This document shows, one piece after another, positions 25,949 to 35,433 of a DNA stretch of 64,000 nucleotides; the first letter of the stretch is position 1, and each line of letters starts with the position of its first letter. The notes under the pieces were generated by a model. That model was not told where the DNA came from and ran no database searches. It was given only the letters and a program-made list of their open reading frames with translations. The position numbers and the translations under genes were made by a program. This stretch comes from Rhizobium sp. TH2 (lineage in GTDB: Bacteria; Pseudomonadota; Alphaproteobacteria; Rhizobiales; Rhizobiaceae): the NCBI RefSeq assembly GCF_024707525.1, contig NZ_CP062231.1, positions 2,294,001 through 2,358,000 on the forward strand, written 5' to 3'.

Positions 25949-25973
25949 CGAAACAGGTGCGGCGCTCGCCTTT

Positions 25974-26204
25974 TTAGGTAAGATCGACGTCGAGGATCGC
26001 CATGGAAAAATTGTAGGAAAGATCGCCATCCTCGTCGTCGCGATAGATGACGCCAAGGAATTCGTCGCCGATATAGACTTCCGCCGAATCATTCTTGCGC
26101 GGACGAGCCTTGACGATGATGTTGGGGTTCAGCGTGCGCTTGAAATAGGCGTCGAGCTTCTTGAGTTCCTCGGGCTTCACGTTGGCGTCTCCATCGGGGT
26201 TCAT
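25974..26204 (-). CDS. DUF3126 family protein
   Basis: A 76-residue soluble protein matching the small alphaproteobacterial DUF3126 family. Key segments are EELKKLDAYFKRTLNP, IIVKARPRKNDSAEVYIG and GVIYRDDEDGDLSYNFSMAI. Function is unknown; the fold looks like a short helix plus beta hairpins. It follows cysE by 89 bases in the same orientation, a pairing I recall across Rhizobiales, so it is probably cotranscribed with cysE and then terminated at once. The ATG at 26204 is chosen because the longer frame upstream has no family character. Confidence 0.88.
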   Translation of the reverse strand: MNPDGDANVKPEELKKLDAYFKRTLNPNIIVKARPRKNDSAEVYIGDEFLGVIYRDDEDGDLSYNFSMAILDVDLT

Positions 26205-26293
26205 GTGATTTGCGCCGCTTTTGCCATCTTGGGTACGGGCTGTAAACCCCGCAGACAGGCGGGCCGCCATCCCGGCCCGCTTTGCCACGTCGC

Positions 26294-27121
26294 TCAGTCG
26301 ATGGACGGCAGATGCACCTGGTCCATCGAACGCGACGGCTCGGAGCATCCCGCCTCGCCGACGATTCTCGCCGGCACACCGGCAACCGTCGTGTTGCGCG
26401 GCACGGGCTTGAGCACGACCGAACCGGCAGCGATGCGCGAGCAATCGCCGACCGTGATATTGCCGAGCACCTTTGCGCCCGCGCCGATCAGCACGCCGTT
26501 GCCGATCTTGGGATGACGGTCGCCCGCTTCCTTGCCGGTACCACCGAGCGTCACACCCTGGAGGATCGAGACATTGTCACCGATCGACGCCGTCTCGCCG
26601 ACGACCAGGCCCGTGGCATGATCGAGGAAGAAGCCCTTGCCGATCCTGGCCGCCGGATTGATGTCGGTCTGGAACACGCTCGACGAACGGCTCTGGAGAT
26701 AAAGCGCAAAATCCTTGCGGCCCTGCCTCAGAAGCCAGTTGGCCAGCCGATAGGTCTGGATCGCGTGAAAACCCTTGAAATAGAGCACCGGCTCGATGAA
26801 CCGGGTGCAGACGGGATCGCGGTCGTAATAGGCCTGGATATCGGCGCGGATTGCGGCACTGAAACCCTGGTGGTCGCCGCACATTTCCTCGAAGGTCTGG
26901 CGCAGCAGCACTGCCGGCATGTCGGGGTGGTCGAGTCGCTCGCAGATCCGGTAGATCACGGCGTCTTCAAGACTCTTGTGGTTGATGACGGTCGAATAGA
27001 GAAAGGTCCCCATATAGGGGTCATGGTCAGCGGCAATGCGCGCCTCGCTCTTCAGCGTATCCCAGATCGGGTCCACGGATGACAGGTGCTCGGCGGACCT
27101 GATTTCACTCTTTACGGCCAT
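26294..27121 (-). CDS. cysE: Serine O-acetyltransferase
   Basis: Cytosolic enzyme of 275 residues that acetylates L-serine with acetyl-CoA to give O-acetylserine, the carbon skeleton for cysteine. The N-terminal helical SATase domain (about 15-145) contains YMGTFLYSTVINHKSLEDAV and HAIQTYRLANWLL. The left-handed beta-helix follows, with hexapeptide repeats and the catalytic DHATGLVVGETASIGDNVSI (Asp and His), QGVTLGGTGKE and DRHPKIGNGVLIGAGAKVLG. A variable C-terminal tail ends QVHLPSID. A good ribosome site (GGAG) precedes 27121. It leads the two-gene unit with DUF3126. Confidence 0.95.
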   Translation of the reverse strand: MAVKSEIRSAEHLSSVDPIWDTLKSEARIAADHDPYMGTFLYSTVINHKSLEDAVIYRICERLDHPDMPAVLLRQTFEEMCGDHQGFSAAIRADIQAYYDRDPVCTRFIEPVLYFKGFHAIQTYRLANWLLRQGRKDFALYLQSRSSSVFQTDINPAARIGKGFFLDHATGLVVGETASIGDNVSILQGVTLGGTGKEAGDRHPKIGNGVLIGAGAKVLGNITVGDCSRIAAGSVVLKPVPRNTTVAGVPARIVGEAGCSEPSRSMDQVHLPSID

Positions 27122-27177
27122 AGCCGCTCTCCTTCATTCATGCCTGAGGTCCATCAGTATAATGTATGTCTGGCGCT

Positions 27178-27969
27178 TTAGGAATGGGCCGCGCCGATCT
27201 CCTGGTAGAAGTCCAGCACCGCCGCCTTGAACACCCTGTCGCCCACTGCCAGCATGTGATCGCGACCGGGAATATCCACCGCCCGCGCATCCGGAAGCAG
27301 GTCCGCCAGCTCATGGGGGGAACCCGCGATATCGTCCTTCGTTCCGACGCCGATGAGAACCGGCTGCACGACATGCGCCAATTCCGCCTCGCTCACCAGT
27401 GCCCGGTTGGAGGAAATGCAGGCCGCCAGCGCCTGCCGGTCGCTTTGGGTTTTGTCGGCGAAGGCGCGGAACATCCGGCCCCGCTCATGGCTAACATCGT
27501 CGAGCGAAGGCGCAAGCAGTGCCTCGGCGATCGGGTCCCAATCTCCTACCCCATGGACGAGCCCGATTCCCAAGCCCCCAAGCACCAGCGAGCGGACGCG
27601 TTCGGAATGCTCGAGCGCCATGAAGGTCGAAATCCTCGCTCCCATCGAATAGCCCATGACACCGGCGCGCTCGATGCCGAGATGATCGAGCAGAGCAGTG
27701 GCATCCCTGGCCATCAGCGACGGATGATAAGCGGCGGGATCATGCGGCTTGGAGCTTCCTCCATGGCCGCGATTGTCGATCGCGATCACCCGCCTGCCCG
27801 CCTGGCCGAGCGTCTGCAGCCAGCCCGGCTGCACCCAGTTGACCACGGCCGAGGATGCGAATCCGTGGATAAGCAGCGTCGGCGGACCGTCCTCGTGGCC
27901 GGCATCGAAATATGAGAATTCGAGGCCATCGTGCGAGAACGTCGAGAAAACAGGGCTGTTGAGATGCAT
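27178..27969 (-). CDS. Alpha/beta hydrolase
   Basis: Soluble alpha/beta-fold hydrolase of about 263 residues. The oxyanion-hole motif LLIHGFASSAVVNW, the strand-loop IAIDNRGHGGSS and the nucleophile elbow GYSMGAR (Ser near residue 103) are in canonical order; an Asp and the catalytic His in IPGRDHMLAVG close the triad. The frame begins at 27990, but MHLNSPVFSTFSHDGLEF at 27969 resembles family N-termini better. The substrate cannot be named. It reads toward cysE with 56 bases between them and is divergent from the zinc-finger gene. Confidence 0.87.
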   Translation of the reverse strand: MHLNSPVFSTFSHDGLEFSYFDAGHEDGPPTLLIHGFASSAVVNWVQPGWLQTLGQAGRRVIAIDNRGHGGSSKPHDPAAYHPSLMARDATALLDHLGIERAGVMGYSMGARISTFMALEHSERVRSLVLGGLGIGLVHGVGDWDPIAEALLAPSLDDVSHERGRMFRAFADKTQSDRQALAACISSNRALVSEAELAHVVQPVLIGVGTKDDIAGSPHELADLLPDARAVDIPGRDHMLAVGDRVFKAAVLDFYQEIGAAHS

Positions 27970-28092
27970 TTTAGCGATCGTCTCCCGCATGTCAGTTATG
28001 CACCAATCTCATGAGACAGGCGCGTTTTGGCTCTACACTTTTGCTGTGAACCACACTATGTTGCGCCACAACAAATATGGTCGGAGACTTGC

Positions 28093-28338
28093 ATGGCCGG
28101 ACACAGCATCCCACATTTCCAGAACGATGGCGGATATAAGACGATCGCGATCGGGGTCAAGGAATTCATGTGCACCGGTGCGTCGATTCCCTTCGATCAT
28201 CCGCATATCTTCATCGACATGGGCGATGACAATGAGAAGATCTGTTCTTATTGCTCGACGCTCTACACGTATAAACCCGCTTTGAAAGCCAACCAGTCTG
28301 ATCCGGCTGGCTGTGTCTTCGTTGATCGCGCCGCGTAG
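28093..28338 (+). CDS. Zinc-finger domain protein (CHCC type, NDUFS6-like)
   Basis: An 81-residue protein with the CHCC zinc motif of the mitochondrial complex I subunit NDUFS6 and its alphaproteobacterial relatives (PF10276). Ligands appear as Cys in EFMCTGASIPFDHPH, a following His, and the pair CSYC in EKICSYCSTLYTY. A role near respiratory complex I is inferred from the family only. The ATG at 28093 starts the conserved sequence; the frame upstream is not family-like. It is 36 bases ahead of the FAD monooxygenase gene and probably cotranscribed. Confidence 0.9.
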   Translation: MAGHSIPHFQNDGGYKTIAIGVKEFMCTGASIPFDHPHIFIDMGDDNEKICSYCSTLYTYKPALKANQSDPAGCVFVDRAA

Positions 28339-28374
28339 TTGCGCGAAGGCCCGGATGGGCCAAGGACAGAACAA

Positions 28375-29529
28375 ATGAAATCCGTTGCTATTATGGGCGC
28401 CGGCGTTGCCGGCCTTGTGAGCGCGCTCGCCTTTGCGCGCAAAGGCGTCCGGTCCGTGATTCTCGAGCGCGCCTCCGTGCTCCAGGAAGTCGGCGCCGGC
28501 CTCCAGCTTTCGCCCAATGCCACCTATGTGCTTGGCCAGCTCGGCCTGTCGGATGAGCTTTCAGGCCTGTGGCGCGAGCCCGACAATATCTGTCTGGTTT
28601 CCGGCCAGACGCTTGCCCCCATCACTTCGATCGCCACAAAGACCCTGGCGCGCGAACGCTGGGGCGCACCCTACGCCTCGATCCATCGCGCCACCCTGCA
28701 GAAGGTGCTGATCGAGCGCGTCAAGGCCGAGCCGCTGATCTCGCTCAATCTCGATGTCGAAGCGAAGAACGAGAGCGAAATCCACGAACTCATCGGCGAG
28801 ACACCGGACCTCACGATCGGCGCCGACGGCGTCTGGTCGAAATTCCGCCAGTTCGTGCCGCAGGCCGGAACGCCGGAATTCTCAGGCATGGTCGCCTGGC
28901 GCTTCATCATTCCCGAGCGCGATGCGCCGTCTTTCCTCAATCCGCGCAATGTCACCGCCTTTGTCGGCCCACACGCCCATATCGTCGCCTATCCGCTGAA
29001 AGATGCCGGCGCGTTCAACGTCGTGGCGCTCTCGACCGGCCGTAATCCCGGCGAGACCTGGGCGGCCGATTGCAATCCAACCTTCCGCTCCGAGATGACC
29101 TCGCAGTTTTGCAACTGGCACCGCGATATCCGCACGCTTCTGTCCTATGCGCCGAAGCCCACCTGGTGGCCGCTGTTCGGTGTCTCGAACGGCCGCTGGA
29201 CCGATGGCCAGAGCCGCATCCTGATCGGCGACGCCGCCCACGCAATGACGCCGTTCGCGGCCCAGGGCGCCGCCATGGCGATCGAGGATGCCTATGAACT
29301 CGCCGGCGTCTCGACCGGCAATGCGGCACTTTCCGATGCGCTGCTGTTCTTCGAGCGCAACCGCCAGCACCGCGTCTCCCGCGTCCGCTCGCGCGGCGCC
29401 TTCAACAAGTTCGCCTATCACGCACGCGGGCCTATACGGCTCGCCCGCGACTTCGTACTGAAGATCCGCAAGCCGGAGCATGTCGCCGCAGACCTCGATT
29501 GGCTCTACGGCTACAAGGCGCAAGGGTAA
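28375..29529 (+). CDS. FAD-dependent monooxygenase (salicylate hydroxylase-like)
   Basis: Class A flavin monooxygenase of 384 residues. N-terminal FAD fold MGAGVAGLVSALAFARKGV, the DG motif in TIGADGVWSKFRQF near residue 155, and the GD motif LIGDAAHAMTPFAAQGAAMA near residue 280 are all intact. Such enzymes hydroxylate aromatic acids; the exact substrate is unclear, and a ubiquinone role is possible because these genes travel with respiratory genes. The ATG at 28375 follows AAGGA. It ends 16 bases from the convergent metC gene. Confidence 0.87.
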   Translation: MKSVAIMGAGVAGLVSALAFARKGVRSVILERASVLQEVGAGLQLSPNATYVLGQLGLSDELSGLWREPDNICLVSGQTLAPITSIATKTLARERWGAPYASIHRATLQKVLIERVKAEPLISLNLDVEAKNESEIHELIGETPDLTIGADGVWSKFRQFVPQAGTPEFSGMVAWRFIIPERDAPSFLNPRNVTAFVGPHAHIVAYPLKDAGAFNVVALSTGRNPGETWAADCNPTFRSEMTSQFCNWHRDIRTLLSYAPKPTWWPLFGVSNGRWTDGQSRILIGDAAHAMTPFAAQGAAMAIEDAYELAGVSTGNAALSDALLFFERNRQHRVSRVRSRGAFNKFAYHARGPIRLARDFVLKIRKPEHVAADLDWLYGYKAQG

Positions 29530-29545
29530 GGACTGAGCGAACCGC

Positions 29546-30739
29546 TCAGCCCGCTGCCCTCGCCGCTGCAAGTCCACCTTCGATATCGCGCTTGAGATCG
29601 ACAACATCCTCGAGCCCGATCTGCAGCCGGATCACCGGTCCGCCTTCGGGCGCCTTGGCGATCTTGCGGTCGCTGAGAATGGGCATGACGGCGAGGCTTT
29701 CATAGCCGCCCCAGGAATAGCCGAGCCCGAAGAATTTCAACGCATCGAGGAAGGCAAAAGCGCGCGGCTTGTATTTCTCTGGATCGCTCTCCTTCAATAC
29801 GATGGAAAACAGCCCGGACGCGCCTTTGAAGTCGCGTTTCCAGATGTCGTAGCCTTCGAAGCTCGGCAGGGCCGGATGCAGCACCTTGGCGACGTCCTCG
29901 TGACCTTCCAGCCATTGCGCCAGCGCCAGCGCGCTTTCCTGGTGCCGCTCGAGCCGCAATCCCATCGTCCGGAGCCCGCGCAGGATCTGATAGCTGTCGT
30001 CGGGCGACGCGCAGACGCCGAGGGTGATATTGGCTTCACGCAACTGGTCCCAATGCCGGGCATTGGCCGAAACCGTGCCGAACAGCACGTCCGAGTGGCC
30101 GGACGGATATTTGGTCGCCGCATGCATCGAGATATCGGCGCCGAAATCGAGCGGCTTGAAATAGACCGGCGTCGCCCAGGTATTGTCCATCATCACGACG
30201 GCGCCACCCGCATGCGCCGCATCGGCGATCGCCCTGATATCCTGCATCTCGAACGTGTTCGAACCGGGCGCCTCGGTATGCACGATCGAGGTGTTCGGTC
30301 GCATCAGCTTGCTAATGCCTGCGCCGATCAGCGGGTCGTAATATTCGGTCTCGACGCCGAGCCGCTTCAAGATCGTGTCGCAGAAATTCCGCGTCGGGTG
30401 ATAGACAGAATCAACGACCAGGACGTGGTCGCCAGCTTTCGCGAAGCCGAGGAACGGCACCGTTACCGCAGCAAGGCCCGATGGCACCAGGATCGTACCG
30501 GCCGACCCTTCAAGTTCGTCGATCGCCTCGGCCAGCGCGTCGGTGGTCGGCGTTCCGCGCGTGCCGTAGGTGTATTTCTGCGCCCGCTTGTCCATCGTCG
30601 CGGCATCCGGAAACAGCACCGTGGAAGCATGCACCACCGGCGGGTTGACGAAGCCATGGTAGTCGCGCGGATTGTAGCCGCCATGGGTCAGCCGAGTATT
30701 AATGCCGAGTTCGCCGGCATCCTTCCTGTCATCGATCAT
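29546..30739 (-). CDS. metC: Cystathionine beta-lyase
   Basis: PLP enzyme of 397 residues that splits cystathionine into homocysteine, pyruvate and ammonia for methionine synthesis. The N-terminus INTRLTHGGYNPRDYHGFVN and PPVVHASTVLF is typical of rhizobial MetC. The PLP lysine lies in SMHAATKYPSGHSDVLFG, with MMDNTWATP just before it and YTYGTRGTPTTDALAEAIDE upstream. The end (SWGGYESLAVMP, VIRLQIGLEDVVDL) carries the carboxylate-binding arginine. It is divergent from aapJ with about 340 bases between. Confidence 0.9.
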   Translation of the reverse strand: MIDDRKDAGELGINTRLTHGGYNPRDYHGFVNPPVVHASTVLFPDAATMDKRAQKYTYGTRGTPTTDALAEAIDELEGSAGTILVPSGLAAVTVPFLGFAKAGDHVLVVDSVYHPTRNFCDTILKRLGVETEYYDPLIGAGISKLMRPNTSIVHTEAPGSNTFEMQDIRAIADAAHAGGAVVMMDNTWATPVYFKPLDFGADISMHAATKYPSGHSDVLFGTVSANARHWDQLREANITLGVCASPDDSYQILRGLRTMGLRLERHQESALALAQWLEGHEDVAKVLHPALPSFEGYDIWKRDFKGASGLFSIVLKESDPEKYKPRAFAFLDALKFFGLGYSWGGYESLAVMPILSDRKIAKAPEGGPVIRLQIGLEDVVDLKRDIEGGLAAARAAG

Positions 30740-31083
30740 GTGTGATGTCCGTATCGTGTAGCGGGTGAGAGCGCATTCTTAGAGCCTCTTTGATCGCAAA
30801 CGCAAATTCTGATTTGTCACAGGGACACGAAATCCGCCGAGCGCGCAAAATTATTCGCCAAAATGCTTCATTTGGCAGCGCGGCCTTGCCGGTTTTTTCG
30901 CATTTCAGGTGTTCCCCGCAAATTTTTTGGCAAAGACGAAGGTTGGTCTTGACTAACGGGCTTTTTGATACTGTCTTAAGCATTCGTCCAGGCCGGCAGG
31001 GAAACCGGCTCGGCGCCTGACGTTCCGAAGGGGGATCGGCGGGGAACGACAACGACAACAAATCTCGAAAAAGGTTGGAGAAA
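30740..31083. other. Divergent intergenic region, metC / aapJ
   Basis: 344 bases holding the promoters of metC (leftward) and the aap operon (rightward), plus a leader of about 100 bases before aapJ. A candidate aap promoter is listed separately. AT-rich tracts (AAATTTTTTGG) lie upstream of it. No hairpin resembling a riboswitch was recognised. Confidence 0.6.
30948..30976 (+). promoter_or_regulatory. Candidate aapJQMP promoter
   Basis: CTTGAC at 30948-30953 is a perfect match to the alphaproteobacterial -35 element; after 17 bases comes CTGTCT at 30971-30976, a partial -10 match. The predicted start is near 30983, about 100 bases before aapJ. Confidence 0.5.
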
Positions 31084-32112
31084 ATGACAAGCAAGATTCT
31101 GACCGGTGCCATTGGCGCCGCAATCATTGCCATCGGTGCGTCCGCGGCGCATGCCGGCACGCTCGATGACGTCAAGGCGAAGGGCTTCGTGCAGTGCGGC
31201 GTCAACGGTTCGAACCTCGCAGGTTTCGGCGCCCAGGATTCGTCCGGCAACTGGTCCGGCCTCGATATCGACCTCTGCAAGGCTGTTGCAGCGGCAGTGT
31301 TCGGTGATGCGACCAAGGTGAAATTCACCCCGCTCTCGGCAAAGGACCGCTTCCCGGCCCTGCAGTCTGGCGAAATCGACATGCTCGCGCGCAACACGAC
31401 CTGGAGCGCCAGCCGTGACAGCCAGCTCGGCTTCGATTTCCGCGCCATCAACTATTATGACGGCCAGGGCTTCATGGCGAAGAAGGAACTCGGCGTGAAG
31501 TCGGCTCTCGAGCTCAACGGCGCATCCGTCTGCGTTCAGTCGGGTACGACGACCGAACTCAACCTCGCCGACTTTTTCCGCGCCAACAAGATGGAATTCA
31601 AGCCCGTCGTGTTCGAAGCGCAGGATGAAGCCGACGCCGCCTACAACGCCGGCCGTTGCGACGTCTATACGACGGACGCCTCGGGCCTCTATTCGATCCG
31701 CCTGAAGATGGCCAGCCCGGACGACCATATCGTTCTGCCGGAAATCATCTCCAAGGAGCCGCTCGGCCCGGCCGTTCGCCAGAACGACTCCAAGTGGTTC
31801 GACGTGGTGTCCTATGCGCATTACGCCATGGTGACCGCCGAGGAAATGGGCATCACCCAGGCCAATGTCGAGGAAATGAAGAAGTCGGAAAATCCTGACA
31901 TCAAGCGCTTCCTCGGTGAAGAAGCCGACTCCACCATCGGTGCCGACCTCGGTCTGCCGAAGGATTGGGCCGTGCAGATCGTCAAGGCTGTCGGTAACTA
32001 CGGCGAATCCTTCGAGCGCAATGTCGGCGCCGGCTCGCCGCTCAAGATCCAGCGCGGCCTGAATGCTCTTTGGAGCAAGGGCGGCCTGCAATACGCACCG
32101 CCGATCCGCTAA
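31084..32112 (+). CDS. aapJ: General L-amino-acid ABC transporter, periplasmic binding protein
   Basis: Periplasmic protein of 342 residues that captures a wide range of L-amino acids. A signal peptide MTSKILTGAIGAAIIAIGAS ending in AHA is followed by TLDDVKAKGFVQCGVNGS. Family features include GLDIDLCKAVAAAVFGD, SGEIDMLARNTTW and RCDVYTTDASGLYS. The length matches rhizobial AapJ (about 341). The ATG at 31084 follows GGAG; a TTG three codons earlier is less likely. It is first in the aapJQMP operon, with a 100-base gap to aapQ. Confidence 0.96.
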   Translation: MTSKILTGAIGAAIIAIGASAAHAGTLDDVKAKGFVQCGVNGSNLAGFGAQDSSGNWSGLDIDLCKAVAAAVFGDATKVKFTPLSAKDRFPALQSGEIDMLARNTTWSASRDSQLGFDFRAINYYDGQGFMAKKELGVKSALELNGASVCVQSGTTTELNLADFFRANKMEFKPVVFEAQDEADAAYNAGRCDVYTTDASGLYSIRLKMASPDDHIVLPEIISKEPLGPAVRQNDSKWFDVVSYAHYAMVTAEEMGITQANVEEMKKSENPDIKRFLGEEADSTIGADLGLPKDWAVQIVKAVGNYGESFERNVGAGSPLKIQRGLNALWSKGGLQYAPPIR

Positions 32113-32212
32113 GACGCGATCGACTGGGGTTTCGGGAAGGCGGGGTGACCCGCCTTCCCTTTCCGGAAAAAACACCCGGCAAAAAGGGTGACGGAACAAC
32201 AGGGGAATTTTG

Positions 32213-33424
32213 ATGGCTGTAACCGACGCCCGATTGCGGGGCGGCGATGCTGAACCAAAGGTATCGCTACTGTATAACCCGGCTCTGAGGAGCTACGCCT
32301 ATCAGGCGATCACGATCATCGTCATCGTCTGGGCGGTCTGGTATGCCTGGACCAATGCGGCCGCGAACCTCGCGCGGGCCAATATGCAGGCGGGTTTCGG
32401 CTTCCTCAACAGCCGCGCCGGTTTCGACATCGCCCAGACCCTCATCGCCTATTCAAGCGACTCGACCTATTTCAGGGCTCTGCAGGTCAGCCTGATCAAT
32501 ACGCTCGTGATCGCTTTCTTCGGCATCATCACGGCCACGATCGTCGGCCTTCTCGTCGGCATCGGCCGCCTGTCGCCCAACTGGTTGATTTCGCGACTCT
32601 GCACCGTCTATGTCGAGATTTTCCGCAATATCCCGCCACTGCTGGTCATCTTCTTCTGGTATCTCGGCGTTCTCGCCCTGCTGCCGGCGATCCGCACGAT
32701 CTTCCAGCATGTGAAGGACAACCCGGGCGCCATCTTCTTCGTTTCGAACCGCGGCATCTATATGCCCGCGCCGATCTTCGGCGAAGGCTTCGGCATCGTG
32801 GTGGCGGCGTTCCTCCTGGGCATCGCGCTCGCGATCGCCTTCACGATCTGGGCCAATCGACGCCAGCTCGCAACCGGTAAACGCCCGCCGGTGCTCTGGG
32901 TCAATCTGGCGCTGATCATCCTGTTTCCGTTGCTCGTCTTCTTCGTCATGGGCATGCCACTGACACTCGATTACGCCATCCCCGGTTCCTTCAACATGAA
33001 GGGCGGCATGGTGATCGGACCGGAATTCCTGGCACTCTATCTGGCGCTGTCGCTCTACACGGCATCCTTCATTGCCGAGATCGTGCGCGCCGGCATAAGG
33101 GGCGTCTCCAAGGGCCAGTCGGAAGCCGCCTACGCGCTCGGCGTCCGGCCGGGATTGACCACACGGCTCGTGGTCCTGCCGCAGGCGCTCCGGATCATCA
33201 TTCCACCGCTGACCTCGCAATATCTCAACCTGATCAAGAATTCATCCCTCGCGGTCGCCGTCGGTTATGCCGATCTGGTCGCGGTGGGAGGCACGATCCT
33301 CAATCAAACGGGCAAATCGATCGAGATCATCTCGATTTGGATGCTGGTCTATCTCTCGATCAGCCTGCTCACCTCGCTGTTCATGAACTGGTTCAACGCC
33401 AAGATGGCACTGGTGGAGCGCTGA
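32213..33424 (+). CDS. aapQ: General L-amino-acid ABC transporter permease AapQ
   Basis: Inner-membrane permease of 403 residues. Hydrophobic helices surround the histidine/glutamate-type permease domain: [20 protein letters not shown], the loop [14 protein letters not shown] and the EAA-type cytoplasmic loop [19 protein letters not shown], which contacts AapP. A family-specific insertion between the early helices explains the long chain. The start ATG follows AGGGGA. It pairs with AapM, whose gene begins one base after this stop codon. Confidence 0.95.
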   Translation: MAVTDARLRGGDAEPKVSLLYNPALRSYAYQAITIIVIVWAVWYAWTNAAANLARANMQAGFGFLNSRAGFDIAQTLIAYSSDSTYFRALQVSLINTLVIAFFGIITATIVGLLVGIGRLSPNWLISRLCTVYVEIFRNIPPLLVIFFWYLGVLALLPAIRTIFQHVKDNPGAIFFVSNRGIYMPAPIFGEGFGIVVAAFLLGIALAIAFTIWANRRQLATGKRPPVLWVNLALIILFPLLVFFVMGMPLTLDYAIPGSFNMKGGMVIGPEFLALYLALSLYTASFIAEIVRAGIRGVSKGQSEAAYALGVRPGLTTRLVVLPQALRIIIPPLTSQYLNLIKNSSLAVAVGYADLVAVGGTILNQTGKSIEIISIWMLVYLSISLLTSLFMNWFNAKMALVER

Positions 33425-33425
33425 C

Positions 33426-34577
33426 ATGACCGACATTTCCTACGTCCGCCACCAGTTCGTCGCTCCTGAAAAGGCGCCTCTCTCCGAGAGCACGGTGATC
33501 GGCTGGGCGCGCAAGAATCTCTTCGCGTCGGTCACCGACTCGATCATGTCGCTCGTGGCGATCGCGGTGCTGCTCTATTTCCTGCCGGGGCTCCTCAACT
33601 GGCTGTTCATCAAGGCGGTCTGGTTCGGCACGGATCGTACGGCCTGCCTCACGACCGTACAGGGCGGCGCGCTGCCCGAGGGCTGGAGCGGCGCCTGCTG
33701 GGCCTATGTGGGAAACCGCTTCGGGCAGTTCATGTTCGGCTCCTATCCGCGTGACCAGCTCTGGAGACCTCTCCTGGTCGTCGCCATGTTCGTCGGATTG
33801 CTGATCCCGTTCCTGATGCCGAAAGTGCCGCGCAAGGGGCTCAATGCCCTCCTGCTCCTCGTCGCGTTCCCGGCCGTGTCCTTCGTGCTCCTGCTCGGCG
33901 GCTGGTTCGGCCTCGCCCATGTCGAGACCTCGCTCTGGGGCGGGCTGATGGTGACGCTCATCATCTCCTACGTCGGCATCGCGATATCCCTGCCCTTCGG
34001 CATCCTGCTGGCGCTCGGCCGGCGTTCGCAGATGCCGATCTTGAAAACGGTCTGCATCGTCTTTATCGAACTGATCCGCGGCGTGCCGTTGATCACCGTT
34101 CTTTTCATGGCGAGCGTGCTGCTGCCGCTCTTCCTGACGCCGGGCACCCATTTCGACAAGTTCCTGCGGGCGCTTGTCGGCGTGTCGATCTTCGCCTCGG
34201 CCTACATGGCCGAAGTGATCCGCGGCGGGCTGCAGGCGATCCCGAAGGGACAGTACGAGGCAGCCGACGCGGTTGGCCTCGGCTACACGACGAAGATGAC
34301 CTTCGTGATCCTGCCGCAGGCGATCAAGCTGGTCATTCCCGGCATCGTCAACACCTTCATCGGCATGTTCAAGGACACGTCGCTCGTCACCATCATCTCG
34401 ATGTACGACCTGCTCGGCATCGTGAAGGCGAGCTTCGGCGATTCCGGCTGGCAGACGCCGGTCACACCACTCACTGGCCTGATCTTCGCGGGCTTCACAT
34501 TCTGGATCTTCTGCTTCGGCATGTCGCGTTATTCCGCCTTCATCGAACGGCGCCTCGACACCGGCCACAAGCGATAA
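33426..34577 (+). CDS. aapM: General L-amino-acid ABC transporter permease AapM
   Basis: Second permease, 383 residues, forming a heterodimer with AapQ. The conserved permease block is in the C-terminal half: [38 protein letters not shown] and the EAA loop [21 protein letters not shown] periplasmic segment with cysteines ([20 protein letters not shown]) lies near residues 70-90. It starts one base after aapQ and ends 20 bases before aapP. Confidence 0.95.
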   Translation: MTDISYVRHQFVAPEKAPLSESTVIGWARKNLFASVTDSIMSLVAIAVLLYFLPGLLNWLFIKAVWFGTDRTACLTTVQGGALPEGWSGACWAYVGNRFGQFMFGSYPRDQLWRPLLVVAMFVGLLIPFLMPKVPRKGLNALLLLVAFPAVSFVLLLGGWFGLAHVETSLWGGLMVTLIISYVGIAISLPFGILLALGRRSQMPILKTVCIVFIELIRGVPLITVLFMASVLLPLFLTPGTHFDKFLRALVGVSIFASAYMAEVIRGGLQAIPKGQYEAADAVGLGYTTKMTFVILPQAIKLVIPGIVNTFIGMFKDTSLVTIISMYDLLGIVKASFGDSGWQTPVTPLTGLIFAGFTFWIFCFGMSRYSAFIERRLDTGHKR

Positions 34578-34597
34578 CAATAAAAAGGAAAAACAAC

Positions 34598-35368
34598 ATG
34601 GCTGACGCCGCACAGAAATTGACCGTTTCCAGCACCGATGTGGCGGTGGAAATGAATAGCATGAACAAGTGGTACGGCGAGTTCCACGTGCTTCGCGACA
34701 TCAACCTCAAGGTCATGAAGGGCGAACGCATCGTCATTGCCGGCCCGTCGGGCTCCGGCAAATCGACGATGATCCGCTGCATCAATCGCCTCGAGGAGCA
34801 TCAGAAGGGCTCGATCGTCGTCGATGGCATCGAACTCACCAATGACCTCAAGAAGATCGACGAAGTGCGCCGCGAAGTCGGCATGGTGTTCCAGCACTTC
34901 AACCTGTTCCCGCATCTGACGATCCTGGAAAACTGCACGCTGGCACCTATCTGGGTCCGCAAGATGCCGAAGAAGCAGGCCGAGGAAATCGCCATGCATT
35001 TCCTCACCCGCGTCAAGATCCCGGAACAGGCGAAGAAATATCCGGGCCAGCTCTCGGGCGGCCAGCAGCAGCGCGTCGCGATCGCCCGCGCGCTCTGCAT
35101 GCGCCCGAAGATCATGCTGTTCGACGAGCCGACCTCGGCGCTCGATCCTGAAATGGTCAAGGAAGTGCTCGACACCATGGTGGGCCTCGCCGAGGAAGGC
35201 ATGACCATGCTCTGCGTTACCCACGAAATGGGCTTCGCCCGCCAGGTCGCCAACCGCGTGATTTTCATGGATCAGGGCCAGATCGTCGAGCAGAACGATC
35301 CGATCAGTTTCTTCGACAATCCGCAGCACGAGCGGACCAAGCTGTTCCTCAGCCAGATCCTCCACTGA
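34598..35368 (+). CDS. aapP: General L-amino-acid ABC transporter ATP-binding protein
   Basis: Cytoplasmic ATPase of 256 residues that powers AapJQM. Walker [11 protein letters not shown] (about 47), Q-loop [13 protein letters not shown], signature [15 protein letters not shown], Walker [17 protein letters not shown] and the switch His in [12 protein letters not shown] are intact, typical of polar-amino-acid ATPases. AAAAAGGAAAAACA precedes the ATG. It is the last gene of the operon, followed by a strong bidirectional terminator shared with ilvD. Confidence 0.96.
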   Translation: MADAAQKLTVSSTDVAVEMNSMNKWYGEFHVLRDINLKVMKGERIVIAGPSGSGKSTMIRCINRLEEHQKGSIVVDGIELTNDLKKIDEVRREVGMVFQHFNLFPHLTILENCTLAPIWVRKMPKKQAEEIAMHFLTRVKIPEQAKKYPGQLSGGQQQRVAIARALCMRPKIMLFDEPTSALDPEMVKEVLDTMVGLAEEGMTMLCVTHEMGFARQVANRVIFMDQGQIVEQNDPISFFDNPQHERTKLFLSQILH

Positions 35369-35385
35369 CGACAAACCAGGATCAC

Positions 35386-35420
35386 AAAGGGCGCGGAACC
35401 GGCACGTTCCGCGCCCTTTT
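35386..35420. terminator. Bidirectional terminator between aapP and ilvD
   Basis: A perfect 14-bp stem AAAGGGCGCGGAAC / GTTCCGCGCCCTTT with a six-base loop CGGCAC and a T-run on the plus side; the A-run on the left gives a U-tract for ilvD on the minus strand. Confidence 0.88.
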
Positions 35421-35433
35421 CTGTGTTCAGTGC